From the NCBI GenBank assembly GCA_001303415.1, contig LJTN01000002.1, forward strand, positions 1 through 64,000: a stretch of DNA of 64,000 nucleotides. The letters are read 5' to 3'. Below the pieces are notes generated by a model. That model searched no databases, was not told the DNA's origin, and saw nothing but the letters and a program-made list of their open reading frames with translations. Shown piece after piece: positions 9,296 through 17,836 of this stretch. Origin of the DNA: Myxococcales bacterium SG8_38. Its GTDB lineage: Bacteria; Myxococcota_A; Polyangia; Polyangiales; Houyiibacteriaceae. How positions within the stretch are numbered: the stretch's first letter is position 1; each line of letters starts with the position of its first letter. The position numbers were made by a program, and so were the translations under genes.

Positions 9296-11004
9296 TCGAT
9301 GTAGCCCAGGGCGCGCAGCCTCGATTCGATCAACCCCTGGTTGCGGCTTTGCCCTGACCCAAGAGGCTCTGGTGAGGGTAGGGGCTGCGCGGAAGCATCC
9401 CGGTCTTGTCGCAGGGCCTCCCAAAGAACGCGACCCTTGAACGAGGTCGGAACCGAGAGCCCGAGCCGACACAGCAGCGTGGCGGTCAAGTCTGCGATGT
9501 GCGCGTCGATCCGGCCCGCGGCGCCGACGCTCGGCCCGGCCAGGGCCATGAACCCGTGCGAGCGGTGACTGCCCGGCAAGCTTCGCCCTTTTTTGCCGAT
9601 CTTCTCTTGCTCGGCGAGGCGACGGAAAGACGAGCTGCGCGACCTGTCATTCGGGCCACCACGATGCGGCTCGGAGGGCGCTCGAGCGCTTGGCATGAGG
9701 TTATACGAGTAGCCGTCGTCGAGATGAAGGTCGAGCAGAAGGTCGGGGGCGCGATCGAGAAACGGGCCCTCGAAGAGCGCTTCGCGCGGGATCACATCCC
9801 GGAACACCGGACGATGGGTCCAGGGATCCCGCGCGGTGAGCAAAGACGCACGCACGCGGCGCATCGTCTCGCCCGCCTGCTCCGGCGGCACGATGCCACG
9901 CGGCTCGCGATCCGCCAGGTTCAGATAGATGCCCGGGAAATAGTTGAGCTCGTCGCTGAAGGCGACCGTGTGTCGCATGTCGATCGCACCGAAGCGGACG
10001 CTCGATTCGAGCCGGCTCGGCAGCCATGCGTTGCCCAGGCGAAAAATCCGCTCGCGTAGACGCGGTGGAAAGCGACGGAGCGCAATCTCCTTCAGCCTGG
10101 CGCCGGCACGGCTTCGGCGCGGGCGAAAACGAAGCAGCCCATGCTCCGCAAGCAACCGATTGAGATAGAGCACCTTGTCCGAAGAGCCGCCCGATCCATG
10201 ATCGCTGAGCACCGTGACCTCGGTTGCGGCCCCGCCTGCGCCGGCCACGAGCGCGCCCACCGCGCGGTCGAGCGACTCGTAGACCCGGGCGAGCCCTGCA
10301 CCCGCTTTGGGCGTGACGTGCGCAGGCTTGCGCGGTGAATCGGGATCGTGATGCGCCCAGAGGTAGTGCGACGCGGTGTCGCTTTCCCCGAAGTAGACGG
10401 CAAAGACGTCCCAGTCTCGCCGTTCGAGAAGCCATCGCGCCCACTCGGTCTTTCGCTCCACTCTTTGCTCGAGCGCTCCGGGAAGATGGTCGATCCACCC
10501 AGGGCTATCCGCATGAAACTCATCGACGTCATCGAACGTGGGAGCGCCGAATCTGCGCACCGTCTCGTCATAGAGCGAGGGCGGCCACATGAACGAACGG
10601 TCCGCTTCGAAAGCGACGGGCGCATCCCAGCCACTCACGAAGATGCCGTGCTCGAGCCTTTCAGGCGGCCAAGTCGCGGGAAAGCTCAGACAGGCGCAGC
10701 GAAGCCTTAGTGCATCGAGCTGCTTGAAGATCGTGGGGACCTCCCGCGCGGTGCCCGCCGTGAAACGGATCTGGTACCCCTTGCGCGTGGTGAAGTCGAA
10801 AACCCCATGCTGTGCCGGGTCGACGCCCGTGAGGAAAGTGGTCCAGTTGGGAAGCGTCGCCGGAGGCTGCACCGATTCGAGGGCGGCATAGGCGCCGCCC
10901 GCCATCAGCGCGTGGATGTGCGGGAGCCGCTCCGGTCCGAGCTGCTCGACCAGACGCAAATCAAACCCATCGAGCCCCACCACCAACGCACGCGCACCCA
11001 CCAC
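9292..11004 (-). CDS. Alkaline phosphatase superfamily hydrolase (NPP-like), paralog 1
   Basis: A 570-residue member of the type I phosphodiesterase/nucleotide pyrophosphatase family. Metal and catalytic motifs are visible: VVGLDGFD (Asp 12), LPNWTTFLTG with nucleophile Thr 55, GESDTASHYLW, VLSDHGSGG, and a distal His in GSHRSHGFMALAGP. There is no signal peptide, so it is probably cytoplasmic. Family members cleave phosphodiester or phosphomonoester bonds, or transfer phospho-groups; the substrate is unknown. Coupling to a glycosyltransferase suggests sugar- or lipid-phosphate metabolism. The track starts at GTG 11004; GTG 11001 lies six bases after TAGGGT and is an equally good start. Confidence 0.8.
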   Translation of the reverse strand: MVGARALVVGLDGFDLRLVEQLGPERLPHIHALMAGGAYAALESVQPPATLPNWTTFLTGVDPAQHGVFDFTTRKGYQIRFTAGTAREVPTIFKQLDALRLRCACLSFPATWPPERLEHGIFVSGWDAPVAFEADRSFMWPPSLYDETVRRFGAPTFDDVDEFHADSPGWIDHLPGALEQRVERKTEWARWLLERRDWDVFAVYFGESDTASHYLWAHHDPDSPRKPAHVTPKAGAGLARVYESLDRAVGALVAGAGGAATEVTVLSDHGSGGSSDKVLYLNRLLAEHGLLRFRPRRSRAGARLKEIALRRFPPRLRERIFRLGNAWLPSRLESSVRFGAIDMRHTVAFSDELNYFPGIYLNLADREPRGIVPPEQAGETMRRVRASLLTARDPWTHRPVFRDVIPREALFEGPFLDRAPDLLLDLHLDDGYSYNLMPSARAPSEPHRGGPNDRSRSSSFRRLAEQEKIGKKGRSLPGSHRSHGFMALAGPSVGAAGRIDAHIADLTATLLCRLGLSVPTSFKGRVLWEALRQDRDASAQPLPSPEPLGSGQSRNQGLIESRLRALGYIE

Positions 11005-11184
11005 CCGACCCTAGCGCGTCCCCCAACCCCCCGCACACGTACCAGATCCCCCGGAGGACGGGTCGCGACGGGCGTGCTCGCGAGCGGGACCCGCTCGCCT
11101 GACGCCTCAAGTCATCGCACGACTAGGCTCCCGCCCCCTCGCTGTGCTGCCCATCCCGACCCGTCCTCCTGCGTAGACGTCGGT

Positions 11185-11277
11185 TTCAGCGACAGCGGCA
11201 GTGGCAGGGTCAGCGACAGTGGCAGCGACGGGAGCAGCGTCAGCTTCAGCGACAGCGTCAGTGACAGAGGCAGCGAT
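11185..11277. repeat. Degenerate CAGCGACAG-type simple repeat
   Basis: About 90 bp are built from variants of CAGCGACAG and TGGCAGCGA, with a roughly 6-base period. Translated, they give Ser/Asp/Gly or Leu/Pro/Ser low complexity depending on strand. It looks like a decayed hexamer microsatellite rather than a coding segment. Confidence 0.6.
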
Positions 11278-11366
11278 CCCGTCCTCCGGGGACTTGGGTT
11301 GAGCGACCGGGGTTGACGTTTCCTGACGTCGGGTGTCGTGTCTTGCCAAGCGAAGAGTCGTGTGCA

Positions 11367-11553
11367 GGGGCGCGGAAAAACGCGACATGGGGCGGAGCGG
11401 GCGTGCGAAGTGCCAATCGGCAAGACAGCAACCACCTCCGATTGGCGCGCCGCCCGAGGGGCGGGTTGCGTGGCCCAAGCCCACAAGTGCATCGGGGCAC
11501 CTATGCAAGCCGCCCCGTCCCGTGCAGCCCCGTGTCGTGTTTTTCCGCGCCCC
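11367..11553. repeat. 27-bp imperfect inverted repeat enclosing a 9-bp hairpin
   Basis: GGGGCGCGGAAAAAC and the following 12 bases (11367-11393) are the reverse complement of 11527-11553, with two mismatches over 27 bp; the first 15 bp are exact. Between the arms, GCCAATCGG (11412-11420) pairs exactly with CCGATTGGC (11438-11446) around a 17-nt loop. The whole could fold into a long stem with internal arms. Confidence 0.65.
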
Positions 11554-11560
11554 GGGGGAC

Positions 11561-13021
11561 CTAGGAGCGGGTGCGTTGCTGCAGTCGACATGTGGACGCG
11601 GGGTTTGGACCCGTCATCCCCACCCCGCCTCCCCCAACGCTAGCGCCTAGGTCCTTTCCTTGGATGCCCGGGGGTCTTGGGATGCCGAAGGCGGCGAGGA
11701 TGGTTGGCGTCACGTCGTAGATCTCCGCGCCCTCGATTCGACCCCGTCGTGGGGCGTTGCCGCCGCTCATCACGAAGATGCCTTCCCAGTCGTGATTGCA
11801 GCTGTCGGGGCCAGTGTCGTTTTCGAGCACGACCCGCCTACGGTTTCCAACCGAGCCGATCGCGCGTAGCGCGAGGTCGTCGAAATACACCATCAAGTCG
11901 GGTGGAAACCCTCGTGCGCTTCGGTAGTGCTCCTCCGGAATCCGAGCCACGGTTGGGATCGGCTTGCCTTCGTCGTCCCGGATATCTTCGAGGGCACGCC
12001 GGAGCTCGGCGCGCATCGCGCCGAGCGCATTTGGCGCAACCACGCCAAACGGCTCCCGCCCCGCGACGTTGACGAAGACCCTCGCATAGTACCCGCCCTC
12101 GGCCCACGCTCTGGTTCGCGTCCAGTCGATGAGACCATGATCGAGCGGGGTCGCCGCAGCCGGCGGCTCGCGGAGCGTCAGGTACCGGCGCTCGATCAAC
12201 CAATCATTGATGCAAACGCCGCCACGCATCGCGCGCGCGCCATGGTCGCTCACCACCAGGACGGTGGTCTCGTCGCCCGCCAGCTCGCAGAGCCGCCCGA
12301 TGTGCGAGTCGAGCCGCGCGTAGTATTCATGTCCGAGCCCTTTCCAGGGGTTCTTGGGGTCGTGCCGGGGGTGCTCCGGATCGATGTGGCGCCAGAACGC
12401 GTGGTGAAACCGGTCGACGCCGATCTCGACCATCATCAAGAAGTCCGGATTCTTTTCCTTCCAGACGAGCTCGGCGATCTGGAAGTGTTGCTCGGTCATC
12501 GCAACGATGTCGCTGTAGATGCGATCGAGATCCTCCGCCCGAAACCGCTGCACGTCCGCCCGGTAGGCGCCGACTCGATCGACGATCTCGGTCTCCAAGC
12601 TTCGCGGGAAGCACCAAGGCGCATCGGCGCCGGGCCACAAGAAGCCGGAGATCATGTGTCCCCGTACCGGGCTCGGGGGGAACGTGAGCGGAACGAAAAG
12701 CGGTGCAACGCGAAAGCCGTGATCGCCGAGCCAATCCCACACGCGCTTGGAGTGCACGTCTCGACCATCGGCGAGACGAAGCGCGGTCTCGCCCTCGACC
12801 CGATTGCGAAAGCCATAAAGACCCAGCTCCCCAGCATCGCGTCCCGTGACCATGCAGGTCCAAGCCGGCACCGTGATCGGCGGCTCCGAGCTTCGAAGCG
12901 CGCCCCAGGAGCCACGTTCCATCAGCGCCGATACGTTGGGCATCGCATCGCGGTAGCGCTCGAACACGAGCTGCGGCGGCGCGCAGTCGATTCCGATCAC
13001 GATCATCCGCCCCTTACCCAT
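11561..13021 (-). CDS. Alkaline phosphatase superfamily hydrolase, paralog 2
   Basis: A 486-residue protein of the same superfamily as the gene at 9292. Motifs: VIGIDCAPPQ (Asp 12), VPAWTCMVTG with nucleophile Thr 55, GVDRFHHAFWRHID, VVSDHGARAMRGG and NHDWEGIFVMSG. There is no signal peptide. The substrate is unknown. A start at 13006 (MIVIGIDC) after AAGGGG is an alternative to 13021, but 13021 sits eight bases after TATAAC, which would suit a leaderless transcript. The C-terminal tail after GKDLGASVGGGG is low complexity and ends just outside the inverted-repeat block. It lies 30 bp downstream of the hybrid histidine kinase on the same strand. Confidence 0.8.
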   Translation of the reverse strand: MGKGRMIVIGIDCAPPQLVFERYRDAMPNVSALMERGSWGALRSSEPPITVPAWTCMVTGRDAGELGLYGFRNRVEGETALRLADGRDVHSKRVWDWLGDHGFRVAPLFVPLTFPPSPVRGHMISGFLWPGADAPWCFPRSLETEIVDRVGAYRADVQRFRAEDLDRIYSDIVAMTEQHFQIAELVWKEKNPDFLMMVEIGVDRFHHAFWRHIDPEHPRHDPKNPWKGLGHEYYARLDSHIGRLCELAGDETTVLVVSDHGARAMRGGVCINDWLIERRYLTLREPPAAATPLDHGLIDWTRTRAWAEGGYYARVFVNVAGREPFGVVAPNALGAMRAELRRALEDIRDDEGKPIPTVARIPEEHYRSARGFPPDLMVYFDDLALRAIGSVGNRRRVVLENDTGPDSCNHDWEGIFVMSGGNAPRRGRIEGAEIYDVTPTILAAFGIPRPPGIQGKDLGASVGGGGVGMTGPNPASTCRLQQRTRS

Positions 13022-13051
13022 CGGCCGACGTTATAGCCCGGCTCCGAGGGG

Positions 13052-14695
13052 CTATTTCGGCTCGACCAGATTGGCCGCTTCGTAGATGGTGCGCTCGAGG
13101 TGGCTCAGCTCAAAAGGCTTTTCAATTCGGAGGTTTGGAACACTCTGCAAGAAGTCCCGAGCCCGCTGTGTGAAGGCGCCGCCGGTCATGAAGACGATCC
13201 GGTCGTGCAGCGGATTGGCTCGCTGCAAGGCGGCCCGATAGACGTCCATGCCGGTCATCTCGGGCATGATCAAGTCGCACAAGATGACGTCGTAAGCGTT
13301 CTCTTGCATGAGCGCCACCGCTTCGCGTCCGTCATTGGCCGTCGTCACGTCGTGGTCGACGAGCGCCTTTTGGATGAGCCGTGCAATGACGGGCTCGTCG
13401 TCGACGACCAAGACCTTGAGCTTGCCTGCCGCTGCCCGACGGATGGCGCTCATGGACGGAGGCGGCACGGTCAACGGGCGCTGTGCGCGCGTCGCTTTGG
13501 GCAGCACGACCCTCGCCACCGTTCCTTGTCCCGGATGACTCTGCAGCTCGATCGTTCCTTCGAGTGAATGCACGATGCGTCGGCAGATCGAAAGCCCGAG
13601 CCCCGTCCCGCGTCCGGCCGGCTTGGTGGTCACGAACGGATCGAAGATACGGCGGAGAAGCTGTGGTGGAATGCCGGGACCCGTGTCTTGCACCTCGATG
13701 CAGACGCTCTCGCCCGTGCTGCGCACCCGAACGGTGATCGTGTTCTGCGCGCGGTCTCCGGGATCGATTGCCTGTGCAGCGTTCACGATCAAATTGAGAA
13801 ACACCTGGCTGATGCGGGTCCTCGAGCCACGCACGTAGAGGCTCCCTTGCTCGTACTCGCGAACCACGGAGGCGCGATGCTGAATCTCGGGTTGCGCCAT
13901 GCGCAGGGCCGAGTCGAGCACTTGTTGCACGTGGACCACCTCGACTTCGGCCCCGGTGCCGCCATGCGACAACGATGTGATTTCATTGGATATTACGCGA
14001 ATACGCTCCGCCCCCTCGAAGGCCTCGCGAACGAGATCGGTCGCGGTTTCACCCAGGGGCTCGTTGGATTCTCGAAGCGATCGAAGGTGGTTCCACACGA
14101 AGGTGAGCGGGTTCTTGATCTCGTGGATGATGCTGGCGGTCAGCGTGCCAATCGCCGACATCCGCTCGGCCAGCAAGAGCCGCTCCTGAAGATCACGCTC
14201 CGCGGACATGTCGACGACGGAGACGATCGCGCGCTCGAATCGACCCTCGTCGTTCGGCACGAAGCGCCAGTGCACACGCACGTCCCTCGGCTCTCGCGCG
14301 CAGGTGACGATTGCCGTTTCCAGATGAACGTCGTGCTCGCAGCGAAACGCGGCCATGAGCACGCGAAGAAAATCGGCTTTGGATTCCGCGGTGAGCAGCT
14401 CCGACGATCTACGGATGCATTCTTCTTCACTCGCCGCTCCCACCAACGAAACGGCGCCTGCGCTCACGCGATTGATGCGCAACCGATTGAGGCATTCGCT
14501 CAGCGCCCCTGGATCGTTTCGCACCAACCGCTTGAACGCGTCTGCATCTTCACATCCCTGTGCCTCGATCCATGCGAGCGGGCCCGTGAAGTCCAAGTCC
14601 CAAAGTGCGCTCGGAAGCAACGCCCACGTGCGATCGTCACGTGCGGGCGAGGGCTCTTTCGACTGGCGGATGAGGCGAACCATGGCGCGAGGCAC
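13052..14695 (-). CDS. Hybrid histidine kinase (PAS-like, HisKA, HATPase, receiver)
   Basis: A 547-residue soluble sensor kinase with no membrane segment. Order: a PAS-like sensor region (about 30-165), dimerisation/phosphoacceptor helix ASIIHEIKNPL (His 191), ATPase with the N box (LNLIVNAAQAI), G1 (DTGPGIPP) and G2 (GRGTGLGLSI), then a C-terminal receiver with acidic pair at 432-433, phospho-acceptor Asp 474 (ILCDLIMPEMTG), and a conserved Lys in RIEKPF. Autophosphorylation on His would pass to its own Asp or to a partner. The start is GTG 14695, or ATG 14683. It is flanked by hydrolase and acyltransferase genes on the same strand; its input is unknown. Confidence 0.88.
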   Translation of the reverse strand: MPRAMVRLIRQSKEPSPARDDRTWALLPSALWDLDFTGPLAWIEAQGCEDADAFKRLVRNDPGALSECLNRLRINRVSAGAVSLVGAASEEECIRRSSELLTAESKADFLRVLMAAFRCEHDVHLETAIVTCAREPRDVRVHWRFVPNDEGRFERAIVSVVDMSAERDLQERLLLAERMSAIGTLTASIIHEIKNPLTFVWNHLRSLRESNEPLGETATDLVREAFEGAERIRVISNEITSLSHGGTGAEVEVVHVQQVLDSALRMAQPEIQHRASVVREYEQGSLYVRGSRTRISQVFLNLIVNAAQAIDPGDRAQNTITVRVRSTGESVCIEVQDTGPGIPPQLLRRIFDPFVTTKPAGRGTGLGLSICRRIVHSLEGTIELQSHPGQGTVARVVLPKATRAQRPLTVPPPSMSAIRRAAAGKLKVLVVDDEPVIARLIQKALVDHDVTTANDGREAVALMQENAYDVILCDLIMPEMTGMDVYRAALQRANPLHDRIVFMTGGAFTQRARDFLQSVPNLRIEKPFELSHLERTIYEAANLVEPK

Positions 14696-14778
14696 TCGGG
14701 CAAAGACCTTTGGATCCTAGCGAACGGCGGGCCGAGGGCCCAGAAGCCCGCAAGCTCCGTAGCTACGCCGTAGATCGA

Positions 14779-15525
14779 TCAGCGCGCGCCGTCGAGCGCC
14801 ACCCGGGCATCGAGGACCAATCGTTCGACCTGGGCGCGGGCAGCCTGGGCCGTCGCGCGCGCGTCCGGGCCGCGAGACAAGGGGTTTCCGAGCTGCACCG
14901 CGATGCGAGTCCGCGGCCGCGCGGCCACGCGGGCGACGTGCTGCGCAAACGACTCCTTCCCGTAGGGTACGGCGGGCGAGTAGGCCAGCCCTACCGGAAT
15001 CACCGGCACCTCGAGCGATTGAACGGCCGCGAAGGCGCCTGGGTGGAACTCGTGTACCGAGTCCCCCGGGAAGGTAGCGCCCTCCGGAAACGCCACCACC
15101 GTTCGTCCTTGCGCCACGCGCCTCCGGATCTCGCGAAGCGCTGCGGCTCCGCTTCGCCTGTCTTCTCGGTCGACGAAGATCGTGTCGCCGTGTTTGGCGA
15201 GCCGTCCGAGCAGGGGCCAGTCGGCGACGTCGTGCCGGCTCACCAGAACGGCTTGAAACAGCGCGAGCATGACGCCGATGTCGAGCGCGCTCTGGTGGTT
15301 TGCGACGATCAGCGCACCGTCGTTCGCGGGGCGCTCACCCTCGACCAAGAGCTCGGCGCCGAACACCCGGAGCAGCCCGTGGCTCAACCGCGCACGGTAC
15401 CGGTTCGCCAATGCATGACGCTGCGCTTCGGGCGTCATGGCGCGCCTGGCTTCGTAGGCTCCGAGGATGGTCGCGGACCACCCTACGAACGCGCCGCTCC
15501 GCAAGACCGCGCGCAAACGGCTCAT
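14779..15525 (-). CDS. plsC: 1-acyl-sn-glycerol-3-phosphate acyltransferase (PlsC-like)
   Basis: A 248-residue acyltransferase of the PlsC family. Motif I NHQSALD (His-x4-Asp, catalytic) and motif III FPEGATFPG are present. It would acylate lysophosphatidic acid or a related lysolipid at the inner membrane. The start at 15525 is chosen over the longer track ORF because GGGGAGG precedes it at good spacing. The gene diverges from yqgE with 58 bp between starts and lies 83 bp upstream of the hybrid kinase on the same strand. Neighbouring glycosyltransferase and phosphatase-like genes fit a lipid/glycan setting. Other lysolipid acyltransferase substrates are possible. Confidence 0.83.
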   Translation of the reverse strand: MSRLRAVLRSGAFVGWSATILGAYEARRAMTPEAQRHALANRYRARLSHGLLRVFGAELLVEGERPANDGALIVANHQSALDIGVMLALFQAVLVSRHDVADWPLLGRLAKHGDTIFVDREDRRSGAAALREIRRRVAQGRTVVAFPEGATFPGDSVHEFHPGAFAAVQSLEVPVIPVGLAYSPAVPYGKESFAQHVARVAARPRTRIAVQLGNPLSRGPDARATAQAARAQVERLVLDARVALDGAR

Positions 15526-15583
15526 TTGCGAGCCTCCCCATTTTCGACTCGCGAGGGTGCCGATTTGATGGCAGTCTCGGCTC

Positions 15584-16156
15584 GTGGCGGCATCACTGGC
15601 ACCGGGCTTCCTCGTCGCTGCACCGTCGATGCGGTGCCCATTCTTCAATCATACGCTCGTGCTGCTGGTCGATCACGGAGACGAGGGGTCCTTTGGGTTC
15701 GTCATCAATCGCAGGACCGACCTCGACATGACCGATGTGTTCAACGAGGTAGGTGTCCGCGTGCGCGCCGAGGGGGCCGTACGTGCTCCCGTGCTGCTCG
15801 GCGGGCCCGTCGCGCCCGAGTCCGGTTGGATCCTCTACGATGCAGAAGGCATTCCGGCCCCTTCCTCCGGCAAGACCATCACGGTCGGCGACCGGATCGC
15901 CTGCAGCGCCTCCGTCGACCTTCTCGAGCGCATCGCGCGGGGCGACGGCCCGGACACCTGTGCGATGATGCTCGGCTATTCGGGTTGGGGCGCAGGCCAA
16001 CTCGAAAGCGAAATGAGGCAAGGTTCGTGGATTCCCGTCGATCTCGATTACCATCTCGTCTTCGACACGCCGATCGAAAAGCGCTGGGAAGCGGCGTTGG
16101 CGACTCTGGGAATCGATCCGGCCCTGGTGATCGACAGCCAGATCGGTAGCGCCTAG
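15584..16156 (+). CDS. yqgE: YqgE/AlgH family protein (DUF179)
   Basis: A 190-residue protein of the conserved YqgE/AlgH family. Visible hallmarks are PGFLVAAPSM near the N-terminus, HTLVLLVDH, GSFGFVINR, LLGGPV and LGYSGWGAGQLESEM. The biochemical role is not settled; homologs are widely conserved and one was linked to alginate regulation in Pseudomonas. It begins with GTG at 15584 and has no signal peptide. It is the first of a plus-strand run leading to bamD and two more genes. Confidence 0.9.
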   Translation: MAASLAPGFLVAAPSMRCPFFNHTLVLLVDHGDEGSFGFVINRRTDLDMTDVFNEVGVRVRAEGAVRAPVLLGGPVAPESGWILYDAEGIPAPSSGKTITVGDRIACSASVDLLERIARGDGPDTCAMMLGYSGWGAGQLESEMRQGSWIPVDLDYHLVFDTPIEKRWEAALATLGIDPALVIDSQIGSA

Positions 16157-16210
16157 ACCGAGTGCACCTTGACTTGTTCCGGGCCAACTCTGGGGCTACT
16201 TCCTCATACG

Positions 16211-17017
16211 ATGGTTTCCCGTCTCGGTAGAGCCATGCTGTTGGGCCTCGTGATGCTCGGCCTCGCGTGCGGGGGCGGCTCGGGCTCGGGTAGAAAGGGC
16301 AAGACCGGTAAGAGCCTGCTCGACCCCGATGACGACGCCCAGAGCGGGTATGAGAAGGCGCTGCTCGATTTTCGGCGTGGAGACTGCCTGTCGGCGCAGC
16401 CGACCTTCGAGGAAATCCGTCGGGAGTTCCCCTACAGTCGTTTCGCGGCCCTGTCGGAGCTTCGCATCGGCGATTGCCAGTTCAAGAACGAGCAGTACCC
16501 GGAGGCGATCGAGACGTACCGTCAGTTCGTGCGTATTCGACCGTCGCACAAGGAGATTCCCTACGCGCGGTTCCGGATTGCAGAGGCTTACTACAACCAG
16601 ATTCCCGGGGGCTGGTTCATGACGCCCCCGGCTCACGAGCGCGACCAGAGCGCTGCCCGCGACGCCTTGGTCCAGCTGCGCCGCTTCGTCGTCGATTTCC
16701 CCGATGATCACCGGGTCCCCGACGCCAATAAGCTGATGCAAAAGTGCATGAGCCTGCTCGCCGCCCACGAGCTCTACGTCGCGCGCTTCTACCTGCAGCG
16801 TGACGCCTACCGGGGCGTGATTTCGCGGCTTCAAGGGCTCCTGGCCGCGTATCCGGGAAGCGACGTGGAGGCCGAGGCCATGCTCCTTTTGGGCCAGGTC
16901 TACTTGGAGATCGACGAGACCGACGCGGCGCGGGAGACGCTCGCCGAGGTCGTCCAGCGATTCCCGAATACGGGAGAGGCCAAACGAGCCCGGACTTTGC
17001 TGCGCAAGCTCGGTTGA
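16211..17017 (+). CDS. bamD: Outer membrane assembly lipoprotein BamD/YfiO-like
   Basis: A 268-residue lipoprotein with lipobox LGLAC (Cys 20), followed by TPR-like helices, matching BamD in size and order: YEKALLDFRRGD, YPEAIETYRQFVRIRPSH and IPYARFRIAEAYYNQIP. BamD is the essential lipoprotein of the BAM complex that folds beta-barrel proteins into the outer membrane. The track's TTG start at 16169 would put 14 extra residues before the signal peptide, so ATG 16211 is preferred. A TPR protein follows 54 bp downstream. Confidence 0.85.
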   Translation: MVSRLGRAMLLGLVMLGLACGGGSGSGRKGKTGKSLLDPDDDAQSGYEKALLDFRRGDCLSAQPTFEEIRREFPYSRFAALSELRIGDCQFKNEQYPEAIETYRQFVRIRPSHKEIPYARFRIAEAYYNQIPGGWFMTPPAHERDQSAARDALVQLRRFVVDFPDDHRVPDANKLMQKCMSLLAAHELYVARFYLQRDAYRGVISRLQGLLAAYPGSDVEAEAMLLLGQVYLEIDETDAARETLAEVVQRFPNTGEAKRARTLLRKLG

Positions 17018-17071
17018 ATCGCGGGCGCTGATTTCTGGCCACCGATCGGACCGATCGTTACCTTCGGCGCC

Positions 17072-17779
17072 ATGGCTCCTTGGGCTCGACAGCTTCTCGA
17101 CGCCGCAAACGAACACTACGATCGCGGCGACTATCCGCTCGCGCAACCCTACTACGAAAAGCTCGTCCAGCAGGGTCTGCGATATCCCGACGTGTTCAAT
17201 CGACTCGGGGTCATCTATCACCTCGGCGGCCGGCTGCCCGAGGCCCGCTGGTGCTTCCAGCAGGCGCTTGAGGGAAATGCGGGTTACACGGAAGCAGCGC
17301 TGAACCTGAGCGTCACCTGCAACGAGCTCGGTGAATACGGCTCGGGCCTTCGCGCCCTGAAACGAGCGCAGCGCCACTCGGATTCGTCGAACGATGCCTA
17401 CCGCCGCGGCAAAGTGGCGAATCTCCATCGGGCTCTGGCGCACGCTTATCTCGACCTCGACCGGCCCGAAGACGCGATGCACGAGCTCGGCCGCGCCCTC
17501 CGCCTCTGCCCGAAGTTCCACGACATCCGTCTCGAGCTGGCCAGGCTCCTGAGGCTCCGCGGCAACGCGCGCGGGGCGCGGGAAGAGCTGATGCTGATTC
17601 TGCAGATCGATCCCGGCCATCACGACGCCCGAACGCTGCTCGGCGTCATCGAGATCGAGACGGGGGACCCGGACCGGGGCAAGGAGCATCTTCGGGCGGT
17701 CGTGGACCAGCGCGCCGACCACCCCGTTGCTGGCGCATACCTCGAGAAGTCCGACCCGAGCTTCCGCCGAGCTTCCTGA
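17072..17779 (+). CDS. TPR-repeat protein
   Basis: A 235-residue protein made almost wholly of tetratricopeptide repeats, for example ANEHYDRGDYPLAQPYYEKL, FNRLGVIYHLGGRLPEARWC, LAHAYLDLDRPEDAMHELGR and LARLLRLRGNARGAREELML. There is no signal peptide, so it is likely cytoplasmic. TPRs mediate protein-protein contacts; the partner is unknown. TACCTT lies seven bases before the ATG, with TGGCCA 17 bases further up, and no Shine-Dalgarno is visible, so it may be leaderless. It sits between bamD and a multi-receiver regulator. Confidence 0.82.
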   Translation: MAPWARQLLDAANEHYDRGDYPLAQPYYEKLVQQGLRYPDVFNRLGVIYHLGGRLPEARWCFQQALEGNAGYTEAALNLSVTCNELGEYGSGLRALKRAQRHSDSSNDAYRRGKVANLHRALAHAYLDLDRPEDAMHELGRALRLCPKFHDIRLELARLLRLRGNARGAREELMLILQIDPGHHDARTLLGVIEIETGDPDRGKEHLRAVVDQRADHPVAGAYLEKSDPSFRRAS

Positions 17780-17836
17780 GATCGAAGAGTCCGATCGCTT
17801 TGTGGCGCCGCCAAACGGTGCCAGACTATCGATCAC

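Larger units (their letters stand above)
11005..11560. other. 556-bp non-coding block with nested inverted repeats
   Basis: No credible gene lies here, although all six frames show short ORFs with low-complexity translations. The left part has a 13-14-bp GGAGGACGGG arm (11048-11065) whose reverse complement occurs twice, at 11157-11169 and 11278-11291. The middle part is a degenerate CAGCGACAG-type repeat. The right part holds a 27-bp imperfect inverted repeat and a perfect 9-bp hairpin. It may hold a structured RNA, a MITE-like element or a processing/termination signal between two same-strand hydrolase genes. Confidence 0.6.

Noticed and set aside
11112-11591. 159-residue minus-strand ORF in the non-coding block
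   Set aside because: Its translation mirrors the inverted and simple repeats (TLSLKL, GRGKTRHG) and has no domain; it also overlaps the end of the hydrolase gene.
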